Origin: Candidatus Aminicenantota bacterium
GTDB taxonomy: Bacteria; Acidobacteriota; Aminicenantia; Aminicenantales; UBA4085
DNA length: 64,000 bases
Direction of reading: 5' to 3'
Assembly: GCA_017883285.1 (NCBI GenBank)
Contig: JADGNV010000122.1
Location: forward strand, 26,152 to 90,151
Notes under the pieces: generated by a model
Told to the model about the DNA's origin: nothing
What the model saw: only the letters and a program-made list of their open reading frames with translations
Databases searched by the model: none
Translations under genes and position numbers: made by a program
In this document: piece by piece, positions 32,395-40,744 of the stretch
How the letters are laid out: each line of letters begins with the position of its first letter
How positions within the stretch are numbered: the stretch's first letter is position 1

Positions 32395-33704
32395 AAACAT
32401 CCCAGATCATCGCGACCGTCATCCTGGGCGCGGCGGCCGCTCTGGCCTCGGCCGCGGCCCCCGCCCCCCAGAAGGACGTCACCATGACGATCCGGGAGGG
32501 CATGCCGGCCATCAACCTCGCCCTGCCCAAGTTCACCGCCCCGGCCTCGGCCCAGGCGGCGGCCGACGAAATCCGCCAGATCCTCTCGGCCGACATAAAA
32601 TACAGCCGGATCTTCTCCCTTCTTCCCGAGAGCTACTACAGCTACATCCGGGCGCTCGACCCGTCCGCCATCCTCTTCAAGGAATGGGAGTCCATCAACG
32701 CCAACGTCCTCCTCGTAGGCGACGTGTCCGAGGCGGCGAACGGCGACGTCGTCTTCGAATGGAAGCTCTATGACGTCAAGCCCGGCCAGCCGATGAAAGG
32801 CAAGCGCTACCAGGCCAAGCGGAACGACCTCCGCTTCATGGTCCACAAGATCGCCGACGACCTGGCGGCCATCTACGGCAACAAGCCCGTGTTCGCGACC
32901 AAGGTCGCGTTCCTCTCCAATCGGGACGGCAACGACGAGCTCTACCTGATGGATTACGACGGTGCGGGGCAGACGCGCCTGACGTTCAACGCCGTCACCG
33001 ACTATTCGCCATCCCTCTCGCCCGACGGCAGGATGATCGCCTACACGTCTTACCAGGACCTGGCCGCCGGGCTGTACATCCTCCAGGTCTATGAGGGGCG
33101 ACGGATCCCGGTGTCGCTCAAGGGGGGCAACTTCTCCCCGGCCTGGTCGGTCGACGGCCGGAAGCTGGCCTTCAGCTCGTCGATGGACGGCAACCAGGAG
33201 ATCTATGTCGCCGAGACCGATGAAGACGCCCTAAAGCGCGGCTCCTTTCGGATCAAGCGCCTGACGTTCAATCAGGGCATCGACACCTCGCCGACCTGGT
33301 CGCCGACGGGACGTCAGCTCGCCTTCGTCTCCGACCGGGGCGGCACGCCCCAGATCTACACCATGGACGCCGAAGGCTCGAACGTCCAGCGGGTGAGCTT
33401 CGGCGGCTCGACCTGGCACGACGCGCCCGCCTGGTCGCCGGCGGGGGACCGGATCGTCTACGTCGCCCGCGTGGACGAGATCTTCGACCTCTATGTCCTG
33501 GACCTCATGTCGAAGCGGATCTCGAAGCTCACCGAGAGCAACGCCCGGAACGAATCGCCCTCCTGGTCGCCCGACGGCCGGCACATCCTCTTCACCTCGA
33601 ACATGAAGGGCGAGCTCCAGATCTTCACCATCGACTACGACGGCGCCAACCTCCGCCAGCTCACGACCAAGGGGCAGAACAAGTTCCCCGCCTGGGCGAA
33701 TTAG
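32391..33704 (+). CDS. tolB: Tol-Pal translocation protein TolB
   Basis: 437 residues. Signal peptide at 1-24, an N-terminal alpha/beta domain (about 30-170) and a six-bladed propeller of WD40-like '[13 protein letters not shown]', '[21 protein letters not shown]', '[16 protein letters not shown]' and '[13 protein letters not shown]' repeats. It is periplasmic, binding Pal and TolA in turn. ATGA overlap with tolA. A 294-bp gap with a separate promoter follows before pal. Confidence 0.95.
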   Translation: MKTSQIIATVILGAAAALASAAAPAPQKDVTMTIREGMPAINLALPKFTAPASAQAAADEIRQILSADIKYSRIFSLLPESYYSYIRALDPSAILFKEWESINANVLLVGDVSEAANGDVVFEWKLYDVKPGQPMKGKRYQAKRNDLRFMVHKIADDLAAIYGNKPVFATKVAFLSNRDGNDELYLMDYDGAGQTRLTFNAVTDYSPSLSPDGRMIAYTSYQDLAAGLYILQVYEGRRIPVSLKGGNFSPAWSVDGRKLAFSSSMDGNQEIYVAETDEDALKRGSFRIKRLTFNQGIDTSPTWSPTGRQLAFVSDRGGTPQIYTMDAEGSNVQRVSFGGSTWHDAPAWSPAGDRIVYVARVDEIFDLYVLDLMSKRISKLTESNARNESPSWSPDGRHILFTSNMKGELQIFTIDYDGANLRQLTTKGQNKFPAWAN

Positions 33705-33998
33705 GTCTGGTCAAGGGACGAGCCTTCGCGGCGGGTCATGTCGCCGACCGACCCCATCGGCCTCGCTCCTCGAATGAGAAATTCATCTCCCCCGAGCGTC
33801 CAATCCCCCGGAGGTGATGAGAGGAAAAAAGCCGCGGTCGGACCGCGGCCGCGACATGCGCCGGAGGGCGGGAAAAATGCGAATTCACCCGAGAAAACGA
33901 GCGCGCTCCCGATTGACACGTTTCCCCTTTCGATGTATAAGAGGGGCGACAATGCCATTGTTGTCCGCTGAGTTTCAGACCAAGAAAGAGGAGGAGTC
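33705..33998. other. tolB-pal spacer with an opposite-strand terminator
   Basis: No gene was found. 33825-33849 is AAAAAA followed by the inverted repeat GCCGCGGTC/GACCGCGGC. Read on the minus strand this is a stem followed by six T, i.e. an intrinsic terminator, although no minus-strand gene lies upstream of it. The pal promoter is near the 3' end of the gap. Confidence 0.55.
33913..33941 (+). promoter_or_regulatory. Promoter of pal
   Basis: TTGACA (33913-33918), 17 bp, TATAAG (33936-33941), about 57 nt before the pal ATG, which has the ribosome site GAGGAGGAG. It gives pal-cpoB-ssb expression independent of tolQRAB. Confidence 0.8.
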
Positions 33999-34553
33999 AT
34001 GAAAAAGGTCATCGTCCTGTCGCTCGTCTGTCTCCTAGCCTTCGCCTTCACCATAGCCTGCAAGCCGAAGGTCAAGGATATCCCCCCGCCCCCACCGCCG
34101 CAGGCCAAGGAACAGCCCAAGGTCGAACGCGTCACCCCCGCCGCCCCCGTCCAGAAGCCGCAGCTCAGCGAAGAAGAGATCTTCCTGGCGAAGGCCCTCG
34201 ACCAGATCAACAAAGAAAAGCCCCTCCGCATCATCAACTTCGACTACGACAAATTCTCCATCCGCGAAGACGCCAAGTCCATCCTCGAAGCGAACGCCGC
34301 CTGGATGAAGAACTTCCGCACGGCCAAGATTTTGATCGAAGGCCACTGCGACGAGCGCGGCACCGAGGACTACAACCTCGCCCTGGGCGAGAAGCGGGCC
34401 AAGGCCGCCTACGACTACCTCATCTCGCTCGGCGTCTCCGCCGACCGGATGAAGACCATCTCCTACGGCAAGAGCCAGCCGCTCGACATGGGCCACGACG
34501 AAGGCGCCTGGCAGAGGAACCGCCGCGACCAGTTCCTGGTCATCGAAAAATAA
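33999..34553 (+). CDS. pal: Peptidoglycan-associated lipoprotein Pal
   Basis: 184 residues. Signal peptide with lipobox 'TIAC' (Cys21) for lipidation. The OmpA-like domain (about 70-184) has 'NFDYDKFSIREDAKSILEANAAWM', 'IEGHCDERGTEDYNLALGEKRA' and 'ISYGKSQP', including the Asp and Arg that grip diaminopimelate. An outer-membrane lipoprotein tying the membrane to peptidoglycan and binding TolB. Confidence 0.95.
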   Translation: MKKVIVLSLVCLLAFAFTIACKPKVKDIPPPPPPQAKEQPKVERVTPAAPVQKPQLSEEEIFLAKALDQINKEKPLRIINFDYDKFSIREDAKSILEANAAWMKNFRTAKILIEGHCDERGTEDYNLALGEKRAKAAYDYLISLGVSADRMKTISYGKSQPLDMGHDEGAWQRNRRDQFLVIEK

Positions 34554-34565
34554 TCGCCGGTCCCG

Positions 34566-35435
34566 ATGAAGAAGGCCCTCGGGGTTTGGCTGATCGTCGT
34601 CCTGGCGCTCCTCGCGGCCGGGCAGGACAAGAGCAAGAAGGCCTATGAGCTCATGTACGACGACATCCAGCAGCTCAAGTTGCAGGTCCAGCGCCTCGAG
34701 AAGAAGGCCGACGCCGCCGCGGACGACCTCAAAGCCGTCCGCGAGGTCCTCCGCGACCTGACGGCCCAGTTCAAGTCCTTCCAGGCCGGGCAGGCGCGGA
34801 GCGACGAGAACCTCAAGAGCCTCCCTGCCCAGCTGCAGGTCTTCCTCGAAAAGTTCGGCCAGCTCGAATCGCAGATCCAGAAGATCTCCGAGGACCTCAT
34901 CGACCTCAAGTCGAGGCCGCCCGGCGAGGCCCCCCCCGATACGGCCAAACCGGGCGAAAAGACCCCGGCCGACAAGAAGCCGGCCCCGAGCAAGAAGGAA
35001 CCCGCCCCCAAGGAGAAACCCGCCTCGGGGGGGGCTCCCCTTCAAACCAACCTCTCCCCTCAGGACGTCTATAAGACCGCATACGCGGACTATCAGAAAG
35101 GCACCTACGACCTGGCCATCGACGGGTTCCAGACGTTCATTGAGCAGTTCCCCGCCAACCCCCTGGCCGACGACGCCCTGTACATGATCGGGGAATGCTA
35201 CTACAGCCAGAAAAAGTTCGCCCGGGCGATTGAGCAGCTCGACGAGCTCATCATCAATTACCCCGACAGCAATAAACTCGCCGCGACCTATCTCAAGAAG
35301 GGCTATTGCCTGGCCGAGCTCAAGCGCAAGGACGAGGCGATCGCCGTCCTGCGGTTCCTGGTGTCCAAATACTCATTCGGCGAGGAAGCGAAAAGCGCCC
35401 AACAGAAGATCAAGGAGCTCCTGGAGGAAAAATGA
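34566..35435 (+). CDS. cpoB: CpoB/YbgF-like coiled-coil TPR protein
   Basis: 289 residues. Signal peptide at about 1-18, a coiled coil (about 25-115, 'QQLKLQVQRLEKKADAAADD'), a Pro/Lys-rich linker and three C-terminal TPR units (from about 163: 'YKTAYADYQKGTYDLAIDGFQTFIEQFPANPLADDALYMIG'). CpoB couples Tol-Pal with septal peptidoglycan synthesis. 12 nt after pal; its stop overlaps the ssb start. Confidence 0.88.
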   Translation: MKKALGVWLIVVLALLAAGQDKSKKAYELMYDDIQQLKLQVQRLEKKADAAADDLKAVREVLRDLTAQFKSFQAGQARSDENLKSLPAQLQVFLEKFGQLESQIQKISEDLIDLKSRPPGEAPPDTAKPGEKTPADKKPAPSKKEPAPKEKPASGGAPLQTNLSPQDVYKTAYADYQKGTYDLAIDGFQTFIEQFPANPLADDALYMIGECYYSQKKFARAIEQLDELIINYPDSNKLAATYLKKGYCLAELKRKDEAIAVLRFLVSKYSFGEEAKSAQQKIKELLEEK

Positions 35436-35917
35436 GAGACGTCAACAGCCTGAACAGGGTCATCCTGCTGGGACGGCTCGGGCAGAAGCCCGAGCTGCGG
35501 GCGCTTCCGCAGACGGACAACAGCCTCGCCCGGTTTTCCCTGGCCACGAACGAAAAGGTGTTCAACCGCAACACCAACGAATCGAGCGACCGCACGGAAT
35601 GGCACAAGATCGTCGTCTGGGGCAAGCTCGCCGAATTCTGCGACAAGTACCTCGACAAGGGCCGCCAGATCCTCATCGAGGGCAAGCTCCGCACCCGGAG
35701 CTGGCAGGACAAGGACGGCAACAAGCGCTCGACCACCGAGGTCGAGGCCCAGAACATCATCCTCGTCGGCAGCGGCCCGCGTCGCGAGGGCGAGGGCGAT
35801 TCCGGCGGCGGCGGCCGGCCGCAACCCCGCGACACCGGCCCGATCGCGGAGTTCCCGGCCGAAGGCGACGCCGCCGGCTCCGGCGAGGGCGAGGGTGAGG
35901 ATGAAGTCCCCTTCTGA
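35432..35917 (+). CDS. ssb: Single-stranded DNA-binding protein
   Basis: 161 residues. OB fold at about 5-108 ('LNRVILLGRLGQKPELRA', 'ARFSLATNEK', 'EWHKIVVWGKLAEFC', 'YLDKGRQILIEGKLRTRSWQD'), then a Gly-rich flexible tail and an acidic tip ending 'EDEVPF', which recruits repair and replication partners. ATG35432 is coupled to cpoB (ATGA) and has GGAGG upstream. Confidence 0.95.
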   Translation: MRDVNSLNRVILLGRLGQKPELRALPQTDNSLARFSLATNEKVFNRNTNESSDRTEWHKIVVWGKLAEFCDKYLDKGRQILIEGKLRTRSWQDKDGNKRSTTEVEAQNIILVGSGPRREGEGDSGGGGRPQPRDTGPIAEFPAEGDAAGSGEGEGEDEVPF

Positions 35918-36278
35918 CGACGAGAAGGACTTCCGCGCCCGCATCCTCGAAGACATCCGCCCCTGGGGCAAGTTCCGCGTCTATCCCCACGAGAACGCGG
36001 GGGGCCTGAAGATCATCACCGTCAACCCCGGCGCGTCGCTGTCCCTCCAATACCACCGCAAGCGCGCGGAATTCTGGATTGCGCTGGACGAAGGCCTGGA
36101 AATCACGGTCGGCGAGCGCACATGGCGGCCGCGCCGGAACGAGGAGATCTACATCCCCCGCGAAGCGGCGCACCGCCTCCGCTGCACGGGCCCCGAACCC
36201 GCCCGGGTGATGGAGATCTGGCTTGGCGATTCAGCCGAGGACGACATCGTCCGCCTGGCCGACGACTACGGCCGATGA
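35901..36278 (+). CDS. Cupin, type II mannose-6-phosphate isomerase-like
   Basis: A 125-residue single cupin: 'RPWGKFRVYPHENAGGLKIITVNPGASLSLQYHRKRAEFWIALDEG' (metal-binding motif 1 with His/His/Glu) and 'IPREAAHRLRCTGPEPARVMEIW' (motif 2). It matches the cupin half of bifunctional ManC/PMI proteins. Starts inside the 3' end of ssb. Possible mannose-phosphate isomerase for GDP-mannose supply, or a sugar-binding cupin. Confidence 0.8.
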   Translation: MKSPSDDEKDFRARILEDIRPWGKFRVYPHENAGGLKIITVNPGASLSLQYHRKRAEFWIALDEGLEITVGERTWRPRRNEEIYIPREAAHRLRCTGPEPARVMEIWLGDSAEDDIVRLADDYGR

Positions 36279-36296
36279 AGGGGACCGTTCCCCGGA

Positions 36297-38054
36297 TCAG
36301 TGACCCATGAGAAACGCCCCGGGATGCTTCGCCATGAGCGTTTCGATCAAATACTCCTCGACCTCCTGCGCCGACCGCATGTCCAGGACCCGGGCCACGG
36401 CCTTCCGGACCGTCCGCAGGTCCACGGCCCGGAGGGCGTTCTTGACCCGCGGAATGTAGATCGGGTTCATGCTGAATTTCCGGAGGCCCAGGCCGAGGAG
36501 GACCATGGCCGACAGGGGGTCGGCCGCCATCTCGCCGCAGACCGCGACGTCTTTGCCCGCCTTGAGGGCGGCCTCGATGACCGTCTTAAGCAGGCGGAGC
36601 ACCGCGGGGTGGAGGGGCTTGTAGAGATAGGAGACGAATTCGTTCGACCGGTCTACCGCCAGGTAGTATTGGATGAGGTCGTTCGTTCCGATGCTGAAAT
36701 AATCCACATCTTTGATGAGGACGTTGGCCAGGGCCGCGGCCGCCGGCACCTCGATCATGATCCCCAGCGGGATGGACGGATCAAAGGGGATGTTCTCCGC
36801 GGCAAGCTCGGCCTGGGCCTCGCGCAAGAGGATCTTCACCTCGCCGATCTCCTCGACCTCGGTGATCATCGGAATCAGGATCCGGACGTTCTTGAGGACG
36901 CTCGCCCGGAGGATGGCTCGTAGCTGCGTCCGAAACAGCTCCCGGTTCTGGAGGGAGAAGCGGATCGCCCGCAGGCCGAGGGCGGGATTCGGCTCCTTCT
37001 GAATCGAGAGCTGCGGAAGCGTCTTCTCGCCCCCGATGTCGATCGTCCGGATGTAGACCGGCCGCGGATGCACCCCCCGGGCGAGCCGGGCGTAGATCTC
37101 GTAGTGGTCCTGTTCGCTCGGGAGCGTCGGCCGCTGGAGGTAGATGAATTCCGAGCGGAAGAGCCCGATCCCCTCGGCCCCATACGACAGGGCGTGGGCG
37201 ATCTCCTCGGGCAGCTCGATGTTGGCCAGCGGGGTGAAGCGCACGCCGTCGAGCGTCTCGGCCTTCCAGGAGGCGGCCTTTTTCAGCTCGCGGCGGTAGG
37301 CCTCGTATTTTGCCTTCTTGCCCAGGAACTCCTTCTGGAGCGTCGGCGGCGGGTTGATGATGACCTCGCCGTCCGTCCCGTCCACGATGAGGAGGTCGCC
37401 GGCCTTGACCGTCTCGGTGATCGCGTGGAGGCCGACGACGGTCGGGATGTTGAGCGAGCGGGCCAGGATGGCCGTGTGCGAGGTCTGGCCGCCCATGTCC
37501 AGGGCGACGGCCAAGATGTTGCCCTGGCTGAGGCGGAGCGCGGCCTCGGAGGGCAGGAGGTCGTGGGCGACCAGGATCTTCTCCCGGACGTCGTCCGCCG
37601 CCTCGTCCGCCGTGGGCGCGAGGTTCCGGTGGACCTTGGCCAGCACGTCCGCGACGTCGGCCTGGCGCTGCTTGAAATACTCGTCGTCCAGGCCGTCGAA
37701 GATCTTCCGGTAGTGCTCGTAGACGTCCGCCAGGGCGCTCTCCGCCCGGACGTTCTCCTCGCGGATCAGCTTGTCGAAGCCGCCCGAGAGGGCGAGGTCG
37801 TCGAGGATGAGGAGGTGGGCGTCGAAGATAAAGGCGTGCTCCTCGCCGACCTTCCGGCGGACCGTGTCCTTGATCTCGACGAGATCGGCCCGCGTCGCGG
37901 CGATCGCCTCATTGAGGCGCCGGAGCTCGTCCTCGACCCGGTGGGGCGGGATATACTCCTTGCGCGATGGAAACAGGACCCGGCCGGCGAGGACCGCCCG
38001 GCCCAGGGCGATGCCCGGCGAAACGCCGACGCCACGCAGGCGGGTGAAGTCCAT
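36297..38054 (-). CDS. ptsI: PTS enzyme I (phosphoenolpyruvate-protein phosphotransferase)
   Basis: 585 residues, full length. The phospho-histidine domain has 'DMGGQTSHTAILARSLNIP' with the active His. The PEP-binding barrel has 'GAEGIGLFRSEFIYLQR', 'PVYIRTIDIGGEK' and 'SIGTNDLIQYYLAVDR', and the catalytic 'VCGEMAADP' Cys is present. It takes phosphate from PEP to HPr. Last gene of the recJ-to-ptsI run; no sugar permease (EIIB/EIIC) is in the window. Confidence 0.96.
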   Translation of the reverse strand: MDFTRLRGVGVSPGIALGRAVLAGRVLFPSRKEYIPPHRVEDELRRLNEAIAATRADLVEIKDTVRRKVGEEHAFIFDAHLLILDDLALSGGFDKLIREENVRAESALADVYEHYRKIFDGLDDEYFKQRQADVADVLAKVHRNLAPTADEAADDVREKILVAHDLLPSEAALRLSQGNILAVALDMGGQTSHTAILARSLNIPTVVGLHAITETVKAGDLLIVDGTDGEVIINPPPTLQKEFLGKKAKYEAYRRELKKAASWKAETLDGVRFTPLANIELPEEIAHALSYGAEGIGLFRSEFIYLQRPTLPSEQDHYEIYARLARGVHPRPVYIRTIDIGGEKTLPQLSIQKEPNPALGLRAIRFSLQNRELFRTQLRAILRASVLKNVRILIPMITEVEEIGEVKILLREAQAELAAENIPFDPSIPLGIMIEVPAAAALANVLIKDVDYFSIGTNDLIQYYLAVDRSNEFVSYLYKPLHPAVLRLLKTVIEAALKAGKDVAVCGEMAADPLSAMVLLGLGLRKFSMNPIYIPRVKNALRAVDLRTVRKAVARVLDMRSAQEVEEYLIETLMAKHPGAFLMGH

Positions 38055-38060
38055 GAACGT

Positions 38061-38330
38061 CTATTCTTTCTCGCCGAACCGCCCGTCGATCAGCTCGAAC
38101 AGGGCGGCCCAGGCCTCCGTCTCGTCCGGGCCGTCGATCCGGAGGACGATATCCGAACCCTGGGTCGCGGCCAGGGTCAGGATGCCGAGGATGCTCTTGC
38201 CGTCGATCTCGCTCCCGTCCTTGACGATGTGGACGTCCGCCCCGAAGCGGTTGGCCATGTTGACGAACTTGACGGCCGCCCGGGCGTGGAGGCCGAGTTT
38301 GTTCTTGATGGTGATGGCCCGTTCGAGCAT
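38061..38330 (-). CDS. ptsH: Phosphocarrier HPr
   Basis: 89 residues. His15 in 'GLHARAA' accepts phosphate from EI. Ser46 in 'GKSILGI' is the regulatory site phosphorylated by HPr kinase, and it is kept, matching the hprK gene in the same operon. 6 nt from ptsI and 9 nt from the EIIA gene. Confidence 0.95.
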   Translation of the reverse strand: MLERAITIKNKLGLHARAAVKFVNMANRFGADVHIVKDGSEIDGKSILGILTLAATQGSDIVLRIDGPDETEAWAALFELIDGRFGEKE

Positions 38331-38339
38331 GCGGTCCGC

Positions 38340-38750
38340 CTAGGAGGAGGGTTTCGAGCCGAGGAGGGCGCTGGCAAGGTGGATGTTCTTCCTGCCCTGT
38401 TCGACGACCTTCTTGGCCACGTCCTTCAGGGTGTTCGAACGCTGGAGCGAAACGAACTTGATGAGCATCGGCAGGTTGACCCCGGTGATGATCTCCACAT
38501 GGCCGTCCTTCTGGAAGGTGAAGCTCAGGTTGGAGGGCGTGCCGCCGAACATGTCGGTGAAGATGACCACGCCGCTCTTCTGGTCGACCCGCTTCAGGCT
38601 CTGGCTGATCTTGCGCTTGGACTCCTCGACGTCGTCGTACCAGCCGAGGGAGATAGTCTCGATGTTGGGCGCTTCGCCGAGGATGATCGTCAGAGCGTTG
38701 AGGAGCTCCTCGCCGAGCTTGCCATGCGAAACGATGATCCCTCCGATCAT
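38340..38750 (-). CDS. PTS EIIA component, mannose family
   Basis: 136 residues. The N-terminal 'MIGGIIVSHGKLGEELL' holds the phospho-His (His9). 'VVIFTDMFGGTPSNLS' is the EIIA-Man signature. It is a free-standing EIIA with no EIIB/C/D partners nearby, as in regulatory PTS systems. Overlaps the rapZ stop by 4 nt. Confidence 0.93.
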   Translation of the reverse strand: MIGGIIVSHGKLGEELLNALTIILGEAPNIETISLGWYDDVEESKRKISQSLKRVDQKSGVVIFTDMFGGTPSNLSFTFQKDGHVEIITGVNLPMLIKFVSLQRSNTLKDVAKKVVEQGRKNIHLASALLGSKPSS

Positions 38751-39604
38751 TTGTACACGTCCCTGTGGAAAATCTTTATACCATATTTCAGGCCGCGAAG
38801 GTAATCCCGGAGGGCGTCGGCCACGACGACCGACCGGTGCCGGCCGCCGGTGCAGCCGATCGCGATCACGAGCTGGCTCTTGCCTTCGGCCGCGAAACGC
38901 GGCATCAGGAAGGCGATGAACCGATAGAGTTCAGCCAGGAAGGCCTGCGTCTCCGGGGCCCCGAGGACGAACTCCCGCACGCTCCGGGCCTTTCCGCTCT
39001 TCGTCCGGAGGCCGTCGACGTAGAACGGGTTCGGGAGGAACCGGGTGTCGAAGATGAGGTCGGCGTCGACCGGGACGCCGTACTTGTAGCCGAAGCTGAC
39101 GACGATCACATGGAGCCGGGGCAGGGCCGTGGTCACGAAGCGCTGGGCGAACAGATCCTTGAGCTGGGAGATGTTCGTCCCCGAGGTGTCGATGACCTCG
39201 TCGGCCATTTTCTTGATGGGCGCCAGGCGCTGGCGCTCGAGCCGCACGCCGTGGAGGACGGACTTCCCCCCGAGCGGATGGGGCCGCCGGGTCTCGCTGA
39301 ACCGCTTGACGAGCGTCTCGTCGGAGGCGTCGAGGAAGATGAGCTTCGGCGAGATCGTCTTGCGGATGCTGTCCCAGACCTTCGGGAAGTTGACGATGAA
39401 GTCGCGCTCGCGGATGTCCACGACCAAGGCGACCTTGTCGATCTCGACCTCGCGGCGCCGCCAGAGGTCGACCAGGATGGGAATCATCTGGACCGGGAGG
39501 TTGTCGACGCAGTAGTAGCCGAGGTCCTCGAGGAAGCGGCTGACCACCGTTTTCCCCGACCCGGACAGCCCGGTGATGATCAGGAACCGGTCTTCGCGCG
39601 TCAT
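38747..39604 (-). CDS. rapZ: RNase adapter/nucleotide-binding protein RapZ
   Basis: 285 residues. Walker A 'GLSGSGKT' (12-19), 'LGYYCVDNLPV', Walker B-like 'LIFLDASDETLVKRF', and the C-terminal 'VIAIGCTGGRHRSVVVAD' with the conserved ligand-binding stretch. In E. coli it senses glucosamine-6-phosphate and guides RNase E to sRNA GlmZ. The 1-nt-offset ATGA overlap with hprK fixes ATG39604 and rejects the longer frame. Placed with hprK and rpoN as in proteobacterial rpoN operons. Confidence 0.93.
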   Translation of the reverse strand: MTREDRFLIITGLSGSGKTVVSRFLEDLGYYCVDNLPVQMIPILVDLWRRREVEIDKVALVVDIRERDFIVNFPKVWDSIRKTISPKLIFLDASDETLVKRFSETRRPHPLGGKSVLHGVRLERQRLAPIKKMADEVIDTSGTNISQLKDLFAQRFVTTALPRLHVIVVSFGYKYGVPVDADLIFDTRFLPNPFYVDGLRTKSGKARSVREFVLGAPETQAFLAELYRFIAFLMPRFAAEGKSQLVIAIGCTGGRHRSVVVADALRDYLRGLKYGIKIFHRDVYK

Positions 39605-40149
39605 CGGCCATCCGCGATCGCCCGGTCGAGCCGCCCGGCGATCTCCCGCGAGGCCAGGTAGCCGCGCTTCCGGCAGAGGTGGACCTTGCAGGCGACCTCG
39701 ATCAGGGTGGCGATGTTCCGGCCGGGCGCGACGGGGATGTTGAGCTGGGGAATGCGCTTGTTCAGGATGACGCTGTCCTCGGGGAATCGGAGGCCGAGCC
39801 GGTCGAATTCCTTTCTCCGGTGCCATTTCTTCAGGCGGATGACGAGGTCGATCGGGGACTGGAGGCGGATGGACTTCGGTCCGAAGATCTCCCGGATGTT
39901 GATGATCCCCAGGCCGCGGAGCTCCATGAAGTAGCGGCTCAGGGACGGGGCCTTGCCGATCACCCGGCCGCCCGCCAACGTGCGGACGTGGACCACGTCG
40001 TCCGAGATGAATCGGTGGCCGCGGGCGATGAGCTCCAGGGCGCTCTCGCTCTTGCCGATGCCGCTGTCGCCGACGATGAGGACGCCCAGGCCGTACATGT
40101 GGAGGAGCCCGCCCGAGATCACGGCCTGGCGCGGAGGGGCCGCCTTCAT
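39601..40149 (-). CDS. hprK: HPr kinase/phosphorylase, catalytic domain only
   Basis: 182 residues rather than about 310. Walker A 'GDSGIGKS' (27-34), 'ISDDVVHV', 'ELRGLGIINIREIFG' (family signature) and 'PVAPGRNIATLIEVA' are intact, so the kinase domain is complete. The N-terminal regulatory domain is absent, and the 70 bp upstream do not encode it in any frame. Comparable short forms are known in alphaproteobacteria. It should phosphorylate HPr Ser46. Confidence 0.9.
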   Translation of the reverse strand: MKAAPPRQAVISGGLLHMYGLGVLIVGDSGIGKSESALELIARGHRFISDDVVHVRTLAGGRVIGKAPSLSRYFMELRGLGIINIREIFGPKSIRLQSPIDLVIRLKKWHRRKEFDRLGLRFPEDSVILNKRIPQLNIPVAPGRNIATLIEVACKVHLCRKRGYLASREIAGRLDRAIADGR

Positions 40150-40223
40150 GGGAGCCGCTCCTCTTCCTCGCGGACGACGGCCAGGAGGCCGTGGAGCTTG
40201 CGCGGCGGGGCGGGGAACATCAT
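40146..40223 (-). CDS. 25-codon coupling ORF between hpf and hprK
   Basis: A tiny frame starting ATGATG, overlapping the hpf stop, and ending in TGA that overlaps the hprK ATG. The product would begin MMFPAPPRKLHGLLAVVR and end in an acidic stretch EEEERLP. Stop/start overlaps on both sides suggest that ribosomes pass through it to reach hprK. No homologue recognised; it could be a leader peptide or chance. Confidence 0.4.
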   Translation of the reverse strand: MMFPAPPRKLHGLLAVVREEEERLP

Positions 40224-40744
40224 TCGGGCTGGACGAGGCCGTAGTTGCCGTCCTTCCGGCGGAACAGCACGGCCCACTTCTCCGTCGCCTCCGTCCGGAA
40301 GACGAAGACTTCCTTCTTCTTGATCTCGAGCTGGATCATGGCCTCCTCGACCGACATCGGTTTGGAGCCGAAGTAGTCGGCCCGGAGGATTTTCGGCCCG
40401 GTCTCGCCGGGTTCGGCCGGCAGGGCGAGCTTCTTGCGCTCGCGCCCCCCGCGCCGCTTCTTCTCGCGGAATTTCTCCTTTTCCTTCTTGACCTTCTTTT
40501 CGAGGGCATCGAAGGCCAGGGCCAGGGAAGCGAGCATGTCGGCGCTTTCCTCGATCACGACCAGGCCCGCGCCCTTGGTCTTGACGTGGATCTCGGCCTT
40601 CTGGCGGTTCTTCTCGTGGGACAGGATGACATCCACGTCGGTCGCCGGGCCGAGCAGCCGCTCCAGGCCGCCGAGCCGCTCCTCGCAGTACTCCCGGACC
40701 TCGGGAGTGAGGTGGGCCTGACGGGCCGTGTAGTGCGTTCTCAT
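40220..40744 (-). CDS. hpf: Long-form ribosome hibernation promoting factor
   Basis: 174 residues. The N-terminal S30AE domain (1-100, 'DVDVILSHEKNRQKAEIHVKTKG', 'DMLASLALAFDALEKKVKKEKEK') blocks the decoding centre. The linker joins a C-terminal dimerisation domain (about 116-174, 'SVEEAMIQLEIKKKEVFVFRTEATEKWAVLFRRKDGNYGLVQP') typical of long HPF that forms 100S ribosomes. ATGA overlap with rpoN fixes the start. Confidence 0.93.
   Translation of the reverse strand: MRTHYTARQAHLTPEVREYCEERLGGLERLLGPATDVDVILSHEKNRQKAEIHVKTKGAGLVVIEESADMLASLALAFDALEKKVKKEKEKFREKKRRGGRERKKLALPAEPGETGPKILRADYFGSKPMSVEEAMIQLEIKKKEVFVFRTEATEKWAVLFRRKDGNYGLVQPE

Noticed and set aside
40150-40219. Frameshifted N-terminal domain of HprK upstream of the kinase
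   Set aside because: The gap is only about 70 bp and none of its frames resembles the roughly 130-residue N-domain, so the short form looks genuine.
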